DNA of 64,000 nucleotides from Acidobacteriota bacterium (GTDB taxonomy: Bacteria > Acidobacteriota > Terriglobia > Terriglobales > Acidobacteriaceae), in contig QIAU01000131.1 of assembly GCA_003225055.1 (NCBI GenBank), positions 1-64,000 of the forward strand, read 5' to 3'. The translations under genes and the position numbers were made by a program. Shown in pieces: positions 34,505 to 43,041 of the stretch; position 1 is the first letter of the stretch; each line of letters begins with the position of its first letter. The notes beneath the pieces were generated by a model. That model had not been told where the DNA came from, searched no databases, and was given only the letters and a program-made list of their open reading frames with translations.

Positions 34505-35257
34505 ATGGCTGATCATAAAAACGTAATTATTCGAATCAAGCGTCAGGCAGACCCAGAATCCCGGCCTCACTGGGAAGAGTTCGAGCTTGCCTGGAAGCCG
34601 GGCATGAACGTCATCTCGTCCCTGATGGACATTGCCACGAACCCGGTGACGCGCGGCGGCACAAAAACTACGCCCATCACCTACGACTCCAACTGTCTCG
34701 AAGAAGTGTGCGGCTCCTGCGCCATGCTCATCAACAACCGCGCCCGCATGGCGTGTTCCGCGTTGGTCGATCAGCTCGAGCAGCCTATCAAGCTGGAGCC
34801 CTTTTCGAAATTTCCCGTGATCCGCGACCTCTCGGTTGACCGCAGCGTGCTGTTTGAGAATCTCAAGGCCGTAAAAGCATGGGTGCCGATTGACGGCACC
34901 TACGATCTCGGTTCCGGACCCCGCCTAAGCATGGAAGACCAGGAGCAGGCCTATCCGCTTTCCCGCTGCATTTCCTGCTGCTGTTGTATGGAAGCCTGCC
35001 CGCAGTTCAACGAAAGCACTGGATTCGTGGGTGCCGCGACCATTTCGCAAGTCCACCTTTTCAACACCCACCCCACGGGAAGAGCCCTCAGGCGCGAACG
35101 TCTAGCAGCCCTTATGGGAGACGGCGGCATCCAGGAGTGCGGCTATGCCCAGAACTGCGTCGAAGTCTGCCCCAAGGACATCCCCTTGACGCGCTCCATT
35201 GCGCAAGTCGGCGGCGAGGTCATCAAGCAAGCCATCGGCGATTTGTTCAGGAAGTGA
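34505..35257 (+). CDS. sdhB: Succinate dehydrogenase iron-sulfur subunit
   Basis: The 250-residue protein binds three clusters. The [2Fe-2S] Cys are in DSNCLEEVCGSCAMLINNRA and a fourth in RMACSAL (about residues 62-85). The [4Fe-4S] site is CISCCCCMEACP (about 157-168; note four Cys in a row) and the [3Fe-4S]/last cysteines are CGYAQNCVEVCPKDIPL (about 211-227). It links SdhA to the cytochrome b subunit. It starts at ATG 34505, 49 bases after the small membrane ORF. A GCGGGC/GCCCGC hairpin follows the stop at 35267-35293 but lacks a T tract. Confidence 0.95.
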   Translation: MADHKNVIIRIKRQADPESRPHWEEFELAWKPGMNVISSLMDIATNPVTRGGTKTTPITYDSNCLEEVCGSCAMLINNRARMACSALVDQLEQPIKLEPFSKFPVIRDLSVDRSVLFENLKAVKAWVPIDGTYDLGSGPRLSMEDQEQAYPLSRCISCCCCMEACPQFNESTGFVGAATISQVHLFNTHPTGRALRRERLAALMGDGGIQECGYAQNCVEVCPKDIPLTRSIAQVGGEVIKQAIGDLFRK

Positions 35258-35357
35258 CGCCGTTTAGCGGGCGGGAGCGGAGCGGGAGCCCGCCGGCGCA
35301 TCCTCAGCGGTCTCAGGCCGGAAAGGATCTCGCATCGAGAACGACAACATTTTCATT

Positions 35358-35398
35358 GCACGCTAGATCCCTCTCCGGCTACGCCGGTTCGGGATGAC
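35358..35398 (-). repeat. Intergenic repeat (GTCATCCTGA family), copy 2
   Basis: On the minus strand it reads GTCATCCCGAACCGGC, then GGATCTAGCGTGCA, paralleling 30731-30774 (GTCATCCTGAACCGGC and GGAGCTGGCGTGCA). It sits in the 330-base gap between sdhB and the DUF5715 gene. The rest of that gap (35258-35587) shows a G+C hairpin and no gene. Confidence 0.6.
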
Positions 35399-35587
35399 GA
35401 CATGAAAATCGGGATGTCGCCGGTACGCCAGGCGCGTAATCGGTAATCTCTCTTCCGTAACTGCCCTCTCGCATATCTTTGGTAACGACAATCACCGTTT
35501 CTTGAGTACTTGCTTTCTTCCTACTCTGGTTTACAATCGCATTCTGCCTTAAGCCACAGGCAGCCCCCCGGAATTGAGGCCACTTCG

Positions 35588-36325
35588 TTGCCCGTAAGAC
35601 TCCCACGCTCCCTAGCGCTGCTGGCATTGCTGACTCTCGCCCTTTGCGGCCCGGTCTTTGCCATGCACCACAATGGAACGGCGCAGCGCCCGCGCACCTG
35701 GAAACGGCACTTCCGCCGCGTGCGCTGGAACCCCATGTTCCGGCCATCCCATGATTCCCTGCTCCGGCAGAACGAGGAAATCGATCGCCTGGAGCTTCCC
35801 CGTATTGCCGACGATCAGGAATTGGAACAACTGAAGGCCAAGGAGGCTCTGGTGCCGATCCGCGAGAGTGAATCCCTGCGCTTCGACCCGCGCCTCGACC
35901 CCGCCCGCCGCTACTGCCGTGCCTGGACGAGAGAATTCGTCGAAGATTTGAGCCAGGCCTACTACCGCCAGTTCCATGCTCAGATTCAGGTCAACTCCGC
36001 TGTCCGCACGGTGAGGGTGCAGCGCAGGCTCCGCCGACGCAACTCTAATGCCGCCCCGGAAAAGGGCGAAACCGCCTCGTCACACCTGGCGGGAGTCACA
36101 CTGGACCTGCAGCGACGAGGTATGAGCAAGGCGCAAATTCGCTATGTCGAGAGTTATTTGTTCTACCTCAAAGCGCTCGGGCTGGTTGAGCCCGAAGAAG
36201 AGCGCCGTCAGTGGGTTTTTCACGTAATGGTTTCCGATCGCTATTCCGATTGGCGGCAAAATCAGACTATCTTCCCAACCGAACATCCGCTGCCGGCCGA
36301 TACCGCTTTGACTCGCGCTGAGTAG
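35588..36325 (+). CDS. DUF5715-type exported protein with M15 peptidase-like motif
   Basis: The 245-residue protein is read from TTG 35588, eight bases after GAGG, giving a signal peptide (LPRSLALLALLTLALCGPVF). An Arg-rich linker precedes the conserved part. Residues about 162-174 read TASSHLAGVTLDL, which fits the SxHxxGxxxD zinc-ligand pattern of M15 D-Ala-D-Ala peptidases (His, six residues, Asp). A third His occurs in WVFHVMV (about 211), where M15 enzymes have their last zinc ligand. I recall this layout in acidobacterial DUF5715 proteins. A periplasmic peptidoglycan L,D/D,D-peptidase role is a reasonable inference; an M19 dipeptidase gene follows on the same strand. Confidence 0.75.
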   Translation: MPVRLPRSLALLALLTLALCGPVFAMHHNGTAQRPRTWKRHFRRVRWNPMFRPSHDSLLRQNEEIDRLELPRIADDQELEQLKAKEALVPIRESESLRFDPRLDPARRYCRAWTREFVEDLSQAYYRQFHAQIQVNSAVRTVRVQRRLRRRNSNAAPEKGETASSHLAGVTLDLQRRGMSKAQIRYVESYLFYLKALGLVEPEEERRQWVFHVMVSDRYSDWRQNQTIFPTEHPLPADTALTRAE

Positions 36326-36400
36326 CCGCTCGAATTTCCATCTCGCCCCCGACCCCGTATACAATCCTTCCCTTGCGCCTGAACTCAGACGCGTGGACTC

Positions 36401-37660
36401 ATGCCAAGACTCGACTGCCGACCCTGCCTTCTCCTGCTTATCTCGACTTGTGCGATCGCTGCCGCCCAGAATGACAGCCTCGAGGTCGGTCCACATGCTC
36501 AGGCCCTGCATGACTCCGCCCTAGTGGTGGACACGCACGCCGACACCCCCCAGCGGTTTCTCGAACGTGGCTTCGACATCGGCAGCGCTGATCCCCACGA
36601 CAAAGGCCAGATCAGCCTCGACAAGGTCCGCGCCGGAAACCTGGGAGCGGAGTTTTTCTCGATCTGGGTGGACCCGCAAACTACGCCGCCGGCGAACTAT
36701 GCTAAACAAGCGTTTGATCTGATCGACTCGGTCTACCAGCAGGCGGCCCATCATCCCGACCGAATGACGATGGCCTTCAGCGTAGCCGACATTGAGCGCG
36801 CTCACCAGGAAAAGAAATTTGCCGCCTTAATGGGAATCGAAGGCGGCCACGCTATCCAGAATGGCTTAGGTCTGCTCCGCGATTTCTATCGTATTGGCGT
36901 GCGCTACATGACCCTGAGTTGGTCGAATACGAACGAATGGGCCGATTCCTCGGGCGACATCAACGATCCCAAGGTCCAGCATCACAACGGGCTCACTGAT
37001 TTCGGTAAGCAAGTGGTCCTCGAGATGAATCGCCTGGGCATGATGGTCGACATCTCCCACGTCGCAGACAAAACCTTCTGGGATGCGATCGCGGTCAGTA
37101 AAGCCCCAGTCATTGCGTCCCATTCCTCGGCACGGGCCCTCACCAGCGCACCACGGAACATGACCGATGACATGCTGCGCGCGGTGGCAAAGAACAATGG
37201 CGTGGTCATGGTTAATTTCTATGCAGGGTTCGTTGACGAGGATTTCTTGAAAGCAGAAGCAGCCCAGAGCAAAGCCCGGGAAGGCGCCGTTCAAGAAGCT
37301 CTCGCCAAACAGAAGGCCGAGGGCAAGAAACCCGAATACATGGACGTGGAGCCTATCGAAGAACGGTGGCTGGGACGGATCCCGCGGCCGCCATTGAAGT
37401 CGCTGATCGACCACATTGACCACATCGCCAAAGTCGCAGGGATTGATCACGTCGGCCTGGGCTCGGATTTCGATGGAGTCAGCGGCGCACTGCCCCAAGG
37501 AATCAATTCCGCCGCTGACCTGCCCAAGATCACTCAGGCGCTGGTTGACCGCGGCTACAAAGACGAAGACATCAGGAAAATTCTTGGCGGAAACCTGTTG
37601 CGGGTCATGAGAGAAGTCGAACGCGTCAGCCAGCAAATCGAGGAGACACCCAGCAACTGA
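36401..37660 (+). CDS. Membrane dipeptidase (M19, renal dipeptidase family)
   Basis: The 419-residue protein starts MPRLDCRPCLLLLISTC, a signal peptide. Zinc-site motifs are VVDTHADTPQRF (HxD), MGIEGGHAI (bridging Glu), VDISHVADKTF and PVIASHSSARAL (two His), with GLGSDFDGV as the final Asp loop. M19 enzymes hydrolyse dipeptides, including D-residue ones, at the cell envelope. Adjacent to an M15-like protein it could take part in peptidoglycan peptide turnover (inference). An insertion near residues 270-310 is Lys/Glu/Ala-rich and helical. Length is normal. Confidence 0.92.
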   Translation: MPRLDCRPCLLLLISTCAIAAAQNDSLEVGPHAQALHDSALVVDTHADTPQRFLERGFDIGSADPHDKGQISLDKVRAGNLGAEFFSIWVDPQTTPPANYAKQAFDLIDSVYQQAAHHPDRMTMAFSVADIERAHQEKKFAALMGIEGGHAIQNGLGLLRDFYRIGVRYMTLSWSNTNEWADSSGDINDPKVQHHNGLTDFGKQVVLEMNRLGMMVDISHVADKTFWDAIAVSKAPVIASHSSARALTSAPRNMTDDMLRAVAKNNGVVMVNFYAGFVDEDFLKAEAAQSKAREGAVQEALAKQKAEGKKPEYMDVEPIEERWLGRIPRPPLKSLIDHIDHIAKVAGIDHVGLGSDFDGVSGALPQGINSAADLPKITQALVDRGYKDEDIRKILGGNLLRVMREVERVSQQIEETPSN

Positions 37661-37703
37661 ACCCGCTGTCGTACAATTCTTTAATCGCGACTAGCCAGGG
37701 CAC

Positions 37704-37736
37704 CGTGATCCGTGTTCATCCGTGCTAATCCGTGGC
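37704..37736 (+). repeat. 10-bp tandem repeat CGTGnnnATC
   Basis: Three to four units of the form CGTG-NN(N)-ATC follow each other with 10-base period (CGTGATC, CGTGTTCATC, CGTGCTAATC, CGTGGCC). It lies directly upstream of the first cyclophilin gene. Confidence 0.7.
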
Positions 37737-37763
37737 CAAGGCGAATATCTGAGGAGTGATTGA

Positions 37764-38411
37764 ATGGGAAAGGTTCTGGCAACACTCTCGTTTCTATTCA
37801 TTTCCCTGGCGGTATGGTCGCAAGCAGGGACCAACAAGGTCTCTAAAGCCGCCCCTAAGACTGCCTCGTCGGCTGAACCGGTGGCTGTTTTCGACACCAC
37901 GGCCGGCAAGATGCGCTGCACGCTATTCGAGAAGGAAACTCCCGAGACGGTGGCCAACTTCATCGGATTAGCCACCGGCACCAAAGATTGGAAGAACCCG
38001 GCCAGCGGCGCGACCAAGCACGGAGTCCCTCTCTACGACGGCACCATCTTCCACCGTGTAATCCCCAATTTCATGATTCAGGGCGGTGACCCCGCCGGCA
38101 ACGGCACTGGCGATCCCGGCTATAAGTTCCGTGATGAAATCGTGCCCACCCTGACGTTCGACCGCCCTGGCCGCTTGGCCATGGCCAATTCAGGCCCTAA
38201 CACTAACGGTTCCCAGTTTTTCATCACCGAGGTGCCTACACCGCATTTGAACGGTCGCCATACCATCTTTGGACAATGCGATCCGGCGACCGTGACTCTC
38301 GTGAAGCAGATTGCCCGCATGGCCAGCGATCCTCGCGATAACCGCCCCTTTCGTCCAGTGAAAATCAATCACATCACCATCGAACGTGGAGGCGCGGCAG
38401 CCCCCAAATGA
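37764..38411 (+). CDS. Peptidyl-prolyl cis-trans isomerase, cyclophilin type, exported
   Basis: The 215-residue protein has a signal peptide ([20 protein letters not shown]) and a short Lys/Ala linker, then a cyclophilin domain. Active-site landmarks are [18 protein letters not shown] (catalytic Arg and Phe-Met-Gln), [16 protein letters not shown] and [12 protein letters not shown]. It catalyses proline isomerisation during folding of exported proteins. A second cyclophilin without signal peptide follows 73 bases later and shares most of these motifs, so the pair is a tandem duplication with one exported and one cytoplasmic member. Confidence 0.93.
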   Translation: MGKVLATLSFLFISLAVWSQAGTNKVSKAAPKTASSAEPVAVFDTTAGKMRCTLFEKETPETVANFIGLATGTKDWKNPASGATKHGVPLYDGTIFHRVIPNFMIQGGDPAGNGTGDPGYKFRDEIVPTLTFDRPGRLAMANSGPNTNGSQFFITEVPTPHLNGRHTIFGQCDPATVTLVKQIARMASDPRDNRPFRPVKINHITIERGGAAAPK

Positions 38412-38426
38412 GTAGCGCCGCCGTCT

Positions 38427-38461
38427 CGCCGGCTGTCGCGAGGGCGTTCCGCGCTCGCCTT
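38427..38461 (+). repeat. 35-bp intergenic palindromic repeat, copy 2
   Basis: It matches 12910-12944 at 32 of 35 positions and again lies between two same-strand genes, just before a ribosome site (GAAAGGACTCCT). The hairpin arm GCGAGG pairs with GCTCGC only partly in this copy (one mismatch). Confidence 0.75.
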
Positions 38462-38484
38462 GATTATTTGAAGAAAGGACTCCT

Positions 38485-39012
38485 ATGACCCGCCAACCCG
38501 GCACCTACGCTGTTTTCGACACCACGGAAGGCCGGATCGTCTGCCGTTTATTTGAAAAAGATGCGCCCAAGACGGTCACCAACTTCATCGAACTCGCCGA
38601 AGGCAGGCGCGAATGGACCCACCCGGTTTCGCGCAAGAAGAGCAAGGACCGTCTCTATGACGGCACGATTTTTCATCGCGTGATTCCTGAATTCATGATC
38701 CAGGGCGGCGACCCCGCGGGCAACGGTATGGGCGGTCCGGGATACGAATTCGAAGACGAAACGCGTGGCTCGCCTCACCAGTTCGATACACCAGGCAAAC
38801 TGGCGATGGCGAACGCCGGACCGAATACTAACGGGTCACAGTTTTTCATTACGGTTGCGCCCACAACCTGGTTGACGGGCAAGCACACCATCTTCGGTGA
38901 AGTGGTAGAGGGCCAAGATGTGTTGAGTAAGATCACGGCAGTACCCCGGAACCGCCAAGACCGGCCAATGAAAGATGTAACCCTGAAGTCTTTGACTATC
39001 GAGCGCGCCTAG
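38485..39012 (+). CDS. Peptidyl-prolyl cis-trans isomerase, cyclophilin type, cytoplasmic
   Basis: The 175-residue protein starts at ATG after GAAAGGACTCCT. It has no signal peptide. Landmarks: [56 protein letters not shown] and LTGKHTIFGEVVEG, all typical of active bacterial cyclophilins. It is the cytoplasmic partner of the exported copy just upstream. Its C-terminus ends in TLKSLTIERA, shared with the exported protein's NHITIERGG end, supporting duplication. Confidence 0.93.
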   Translation: MTRQPGTYAVFDTTEGRIVCRLFEKDAPKTVTNFIELAEGRREWTHPVSRKKSKDRLYDGTIFHRVIPEFMIQGGDPAGNGMGGPGYEFEDETRGSPHQFDTPGKLAMANAGPNTNGSQFFITVAPTTWLTGKHTIFGEVVEGQDVLSKITAVPRNRQDRPMKDVTLKSLTIERA

Positions 39013-39025
39013 TTCACTTCCATCT

Positions 39026-39575
39026 GTGCTGACTCCTCAACCACTACTCGATGGTGAGACCCCGAAGTACCTGGCGCTGCTGGGCTGCGCCGCAGGGTTG
39101 TGGGCCTTCGCCCGCTGGGCATCTCGTTTGGGCGGCCATGATCGTTCCCTTTCGTATCCGCGAGCCCCGGAATTGGACACTTCCGTACCGGCCAGGCCTG
39201 CCGTGGATCCCCAGTCGGTACTGGCCTTTCTGCCGCCGGATCCGCGGCTCGGTTCCATTCGCATCACACGCCTTTATTTTTTCCAAGTTCGACGCCGTGC
39301 CCGGTCCGACCGATCCGAAACGCGTCTGTGACGAACTGTTTGTGGAGCTCTACGACCCCGCCGCGGACTATTCCTGGACTCAGTCGTATTTGGTTGCCAC
39401 TCCGGAAGGTCTAGCCGATCTCCTCGAGGAGAAATCCTGGAAATACTTGCGTACTAGCTCTGTCATCATCGTTCGCCGCTACGATGTCGAAGATATTCGT
39501 GAGGCCGTGGTGGACTACCTTATCGGGGACCCGAAGCTCGCGTCCCCGGACGTCCCGCGCGAGCAGGCGGAATAG
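39026..39575 (+). pseudogene. Uncharacterised protein gene with an apparent frameshift
   Basis: The first half is open from GTG 39026 (MLTPQPLLDGETPKYLALLG) to LGSIRITRLYFF. The second half, one frame away, continues FDAVPGPTDPKRVCDELFVE and SYLVATPEGLADLLEEKSWK to a stop at 39575. The two halves join if one T is removed from the TTTTTT run near 39277-39282, giving RLYFSKFDAV. So either a one-base insertion killed the gene or this is a sequence error. The restored product would be about 183 residues, with no domain I can name; I have an uncertain memory of similar acidobacterial proteins with FSKFDAVPGP. Confidence 0.6.
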
Positions 39576-39620
39576 TTCTCTCTTAAGACCGTGTCGGCCC
39601 CGGTCTCTGATCCCGCCAGG

Positions 39621-39640
39621 AGACGCGGCAAGCCGCGTCT
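39621..39640. repeat. AGACGCGG hairpin, second copy
   Basis: AGACGCGG-CAAG-CCGCGTCT is an 8-bp perfect stem identical in both arms to that at 17509-17528; only the loop differs. It lies between convergent genes here too (39575 plus and 39751 minus). Confidence 0.65.
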
Positions 39641-39750
39641 CGACTCGGAAGATTTTCTCTGACAACTGAACCTGTCGAATGGTGGATACTTAAATATGAA
39701 TCCCGCTTTCGCGGACCCGATTAAGTGAGAACCGATAACTGAGACGGCTC

Positions 39751-40677
39751 TCATACTCCAATCACGCTCACCAACTCCTTGACCGCCCCAGCACTCTTTT
39801 CCAGTGCCGATTTCTCCTGGGGCGTGAGCTTGATTTCGATGATCTGCTCGATACCGCGCGTCCCCAGCTTGCAAGGCACCCCGACGAACAAGCCCTCGAA
39901 TCCGTATTCGCCTTCCAGATACGCAGCGCACGGCAGGATCTTCTTCTTGTCTTTGAGAATGGCCTCAACCATTTCCGTCACCGCCGCCGAAGGCGCGTAG
40001 TACGCGCTTCCAGTCTTCAAGAACTTCACGATCTCCGCCCCGCCATCGCGAGTACGCTGCACCAACCGTTCGATCGTTGCCGACTCCATCAGCTCGGTAA
40101 TTGGAATCCCGGCCACGGTAGAGTAGCGCGGCAAGGGCACCATGGTATCGCCGTGTCCGCCCAGCACGAATGCCGTCACGTTTTCCACGCTGACCTGCAA
40201 TTCCCTTGCAATGAATGCCCGGAACCGCGCCGAATCCAGCACGCCTGCCATTCCGATCACACGATTGCGAGAAAATCCGCTCAGCTTGTAAGCCGCTTGC
40301 GCCATGGCATCGAGCGGATTAGAAACGATGATCAGGATACAGTTCGGCGAATACTGCACCACCTTGCCAACCACGTCGCGCATAATCTTGTGGTTGATGT
40401 TGAGCAGGTCATCGCGGCTCATACCCGGCTTGCGCGGCACGCCTGCGGTAATGACCACGATGTCCGAATTCGCCGTATCCGCATAATCTTCCGTGCCGAG
40501 CACGAAGGAATCTTTCTTCTCGATGGGCATGGCCTCGAGAAGGTCGAGCCCCTTCCCTTGCGGCACGCCCTCGATGATGTCAATCAACACGATGTCCGCC
40601 AGTTCCTTGGAGGCCATCCAGTGAGCGGCGGTAGCGCCCACGTTGCCCGAACCCACGATGGTTACTTTGTTGCGCAT
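39751..40677 (-). CDS. mdh: Malate dehydrogenase (LDH-like class)
   Basis: The 308-residue protein starts at ATG 40677, nine bases after AAAGGA; the frame six codons longer begins within that ribosome site. NAD motif [15 protein letters not shown], substrate loop [14 protein letters not shown] with the Arg that selects oxaloacetate, [10 protein letters not shown], and the catalytic His in [10 protein letters not shown]. Length and motifs fit the LDH-like malate dehydrogenases common in Acidobacteria and Bacteroidetes. Together with icd upstream and sdhCAB nearby it supplies TCA-cycle reactions. Confidence 0.94.
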   Translation of the reverse strand: MRNKVTIVGSGNVGATAAHWMASKELADIVLIDIIEGVPQGKGLDLLEAMPIEKKDSFVLGTEDYADTANSDIVVITAGVPRKPGMSRDDLLNINHKIMRDVVGKVVQYSPNCILIIVSNPLDAMAQAAYKLSGFSRNRVIGMAGVLDSARFRAFIARELQVSVENVTAFVLGGHGDTMVPLPRYSTVAGIPITELMESATIERLVQRTRDGGAEIVKFLKTGSAYYAPSAAVTEMVEAILKDKKKILPCAAYLEGEYGFEGLFVGVPCKLGTRGIEQIIEIKLTPQEKSALEKSAGAVKELVSVIGV

Positions 40678-40751
40678 GAAAAAGTCCTTTCTCATTTGGC
40701 CGCGCTGGGCGCGGAAAAGAATAACTGGGGAAGGAAGGGCAAAAGTCTAAC

Positions 40752-40815
40752 CCACAGAGGGCACAAAGGACCACGAAAGCGGATTACTCTTCGCGCCCCT
40801 TTCTGCCCTTTGTGG
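40752..40815. repeat. Imperfect inverted repeat between mdh and icd
   Basis: A 28-base segment at 40752-40779 (CCACAGAGGGCACAAAGGAC start) and the reverse complement of 40788-40815 (CCACAAAGGGCAGAAAGGGG start) agree at about 21 of 28 positions, so the RNA could fold into a long imperfect stem. A further GAGCGC/GCGCTC hairpin at 40828-40848 lies nearer the icd stop. Confidence 0.5.
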
Positions 40816-40868
40816 TTTCACGTAAGCGAGCGCACTCGTCATGCGCTCCCTTTAGGTTACCGGTTTGC

Positions 40869-42296
40869 TTAATCAGCCACGGTCAGAACCGCGGCTTCCA
40901 TGTTCTCGATGATCGAGCTGCCGAACTCGCTGGTTTTCACTTTCTTGGCGCCTTCCATGAGCCGCTCGAAGTCATAGGTGACCTTCTTTTGCTCGATGGT
41001 GCGCTCCAGCCCTTGCTCGATCAGGTCAGCCGCTTCGTTCCAACCCATGAAGCGGAACATCATCACGCCTGATAGAATGACCGACCCTGGATTGATGACG
41101 TCCTTGTCGGCATACTTGGGCGCCGTGCCGTGCGTGGCTTCAAAGATTGCGTATCCGTCGCCGATGTTGGCTCCGGGCGCGATCCCGAGCCCTCCGATCT
41201 GAGCGGCGCAGGCATCCGAAATATAGTCGCCGTTCAGGTTGGGTGCGGCCAGCACTTGGTATTCATCCGCGCGGGTCACGATTTGCTGGAAGATCGAATC
41301 CGCGATGCGATCGTTGATCATCAGCTTCTTCTTCCAGGCGCCGTTGCCATGCGTCTTGTAGATCTTGTCCAGCACGTCCCTCACTTCCTTGTAGATCGAC
41401 TGCCGGAACTGCTCGGCCGCAAATTCCAGGCCGGGCTCCACCAGGCTGGCATTCTGCTCGACTGTGATGTTTGGGTTCTTATCCTTGTTATCGACAATCC
41501 AGCTCTCGCGCTCGGTGATGAGCTTATCGCGAAACTCCTCGGTCGCCAGCGCATAGCCCCACTTGCGGAACGCACCCTCGGTGAACTTCTGGATGTTGCC
41601 CTTGTGCACCAGCGTGACACTCTTCTTGCCAGTCTCGAGTGCGAACTTGATGGCCATCCGCACCAGGCGTTTGGTGCCCGTAACCGAGATGGGCTTGATG
41701 CCGATACCCGAGTCCAGCCGGATTTGCTTTCTACCACCCTTAAGCATTTCCTGGTTGAGGAAATCGATCAGCCGGGCGACTTCGGGCGTGCCCTGCTCCC
41801 ACTCGATCCCGGCATAAACGTCTTCCGTGTTCTCACGGAAGATAACCAGGTTCATGCGCTCGGGATGCTTCACCGGCGAAGGCGTGCCTTGGTAGTACTT
41901 CACCGGACGCACGCAGCTATAAAGGTCAAGAATCTGCCGCAGCGCCACGTTAAGAGAACGGATGCCGCCACCCACCGGCGTAGTCAGAGGCCCTTTGATC
42001 GCCACCCTGAATTCACGGATAGCATCGATCGTGTCATCCGGCAGCCAGGTATTGAAATTCGTCATGGCTTTCTCGCCGGCAAAAACTTCGAACCAGGCCA
42101 CACGCCGCTTGCCCCGGTAGGCTTTCTCCACGGCCGCGTTGAATACGCGCACCGATGCCTTCCAGATATCCCGGCCCGTGCCGTCACCCTCGATGAATGG
42201 AATGATGGGATTATCAGGCACGGTGTAGCGCCCCTTGTCATAGCTAATCCGGGCGCCGTCGCCAGGCACCGGAACAGCGTTGTATGAACCCGCCAT
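40869..42296 (-). CDS. icd: Isocitrate dehydrogenase, NADP type
   Basis: The 475-residue protein has [20 protein letters not shown] at the N-terminus and the substrate loop [17 protein letters not shown]; its phosphorylatable-type Ser lies in IRSLN. Further motifs are [14 protein letters not shown], the catalytic Lys region [15 protein letters not shown], the metal Asp region [19 protein letters not shown] and the cofactor region [20 protein letters not shown]. It is longer than E. coli Icd (416) mostly through an insertion around [19 protein letters not shown] to [11 protein letters not shown]. It converts isocitrate to 2-oxoglutarate, which also feeds the glutamine synthetase encoded 9 kb away. 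Confidence 0.95.
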   Translation of the reverse strand: MAGSYNAVPVPGDGARISYDKGRYTVPDNPIIPFIEGDGTGRDIWKASVRVFNAAVEKAYRGKRRVAWFEVFAGEKAMTNFNTWLPDDTIDAIREFRVAIKGPLTTPVGGGIRSLNVALRQILDLYSCVRPVKYYQGTPSPVKHPERMNLVIFRENTEDVYAGIEWEQGTPEVARLIDFLNQEMLKGGRKQIRLDSGIGIKPISVTGTKRLVRMAIKFALETGKKSVTLVHKGNIQKFTEGAFRKWGYALATEEFRDKLITERESWIVDNKDKNPNITVEQNASLVEPGLEFAAEQFRQSIYKEVRDVLDKIYKTHGNGAWKKKLMINDRIADSIFQQIVTRADEYQVLAAPNLNGDYISDACAAQIGGLGIAPGANIGDGYAIFEATHGTAPKYADKDVINPGSVILSGVMMFRFMGWNEAADLIEQGLERTIEQKKVTYDFERLMEGAKKVKTSEFGSSIIENMEAAVLTVAD

Positions 42297-42513
42297 GAAT
42301 ACACCTCCGGAAGCGTTGAAATACCCCCCCGATTATAAAGAAAGCCGTGAACAGACGAGAAATGACATCGGTCACATGCTCCTTTTGACAATGTCACCAG
42401 GCGTGGAAAATCGCCCCTTCTCGTCTACCTCCTGCTCCGCAGTCGGTAATCTCTGGCATAATCCCTAACCGATACCGTGCCGGTGTGTGCCTTCGGCTCT
42501 CAGGAGGAATCGT

Positions 42514-43041
42514 ATGAACCGCCATATTCTCGGCTTAGCCTGCGCTCTGCTGGTGGTTTTCATCTTGCCGCTATCTGCATTGGCCAAGGCCAATTCCGAA
42601 GTGACCCAATTCAGCCGTGACATTCGTGTCGAAGCGGGACAGAAAACCGGAGAGGTTACCTGCATAAACTGCTCGGTTTATGTGCGTGGTCAGGTGGATG
42701 GGGAGGTGACCGTCATACACGGCAACATCATGATCGAGGACGGTGCGGAAGTGACGGGAGATGTAACCTCGATCTGGGGCGACATCCGCGTGGCCAATGG
42801 CACGCGCATCGCCGGCGACGTCACGTCCGTAGCCGGAGCCACCCGTGTACAGCCGCAGGCCTCCATTACCGGCGACCGTACTTCCTTGGAAGGGACACGC
42901 TGGTTGCTCGCGATTATTCTGCCCCCGCTGATTTGCCTCGGTCTGATTGTGACCCTCATTGTGACCCTCATCATCTGGCTGGTCGAGCGCAGCCGCCGGC
43001 CGCAGATGCCGGGCGCCGCTAGCCAGGGTGTGATCGGCTAG
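42514..43041 (+). CDS. Bactofilin-like (polymer-forming) exported/membrane protein
   Basis: The 175-residue protein starts at ATG 42514 after AGGAGGAAT. A signal peptide (RHILGLACALLVVFILPLSA) is followed by short beta repeats of the form VxGxVDGEVTVIHGNIMIED, GAEVTGDVTSIWGDIRVANG, GTRIAGDVTSVAG, similar to the beta-helix of bactofilins and polymer-forming cytoskeletal (DUF583/DUF4097-like) proteins. A C-terminal membrane helix (WLLAIILPPLICLGLIVTLI) and a basic tail end the protein. It likely forms a short beta-helix outside the membrane, anchored by the C-terminal helix. Its stop codon shares the tetranucleotide CTAG with the stop of the convergent glnE. Confidence 0.75.
   Translation: MNRHILGLACALLVVFILPLSALAKANSEVTQFSRDIRVEAGQKTGEVTCINCSVYVRGQVDGEVTVIHGNIMIEDGAEVTGDVTSIWGDIRVANGTRIAGDVTSVAGATRVQPQASITGDRTSLEGTRWLLAIILPPLICLGLIVTLIVTLIIWLVERSRRPQMPGAASQGVIG

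Noticed and set aside
35510-35587. Upstream start for the DUF5715-type protein
   Set aside because: The added residues are not signal-like, while TTG at 35588 has a ribosome site and begins a clean signal peptide.
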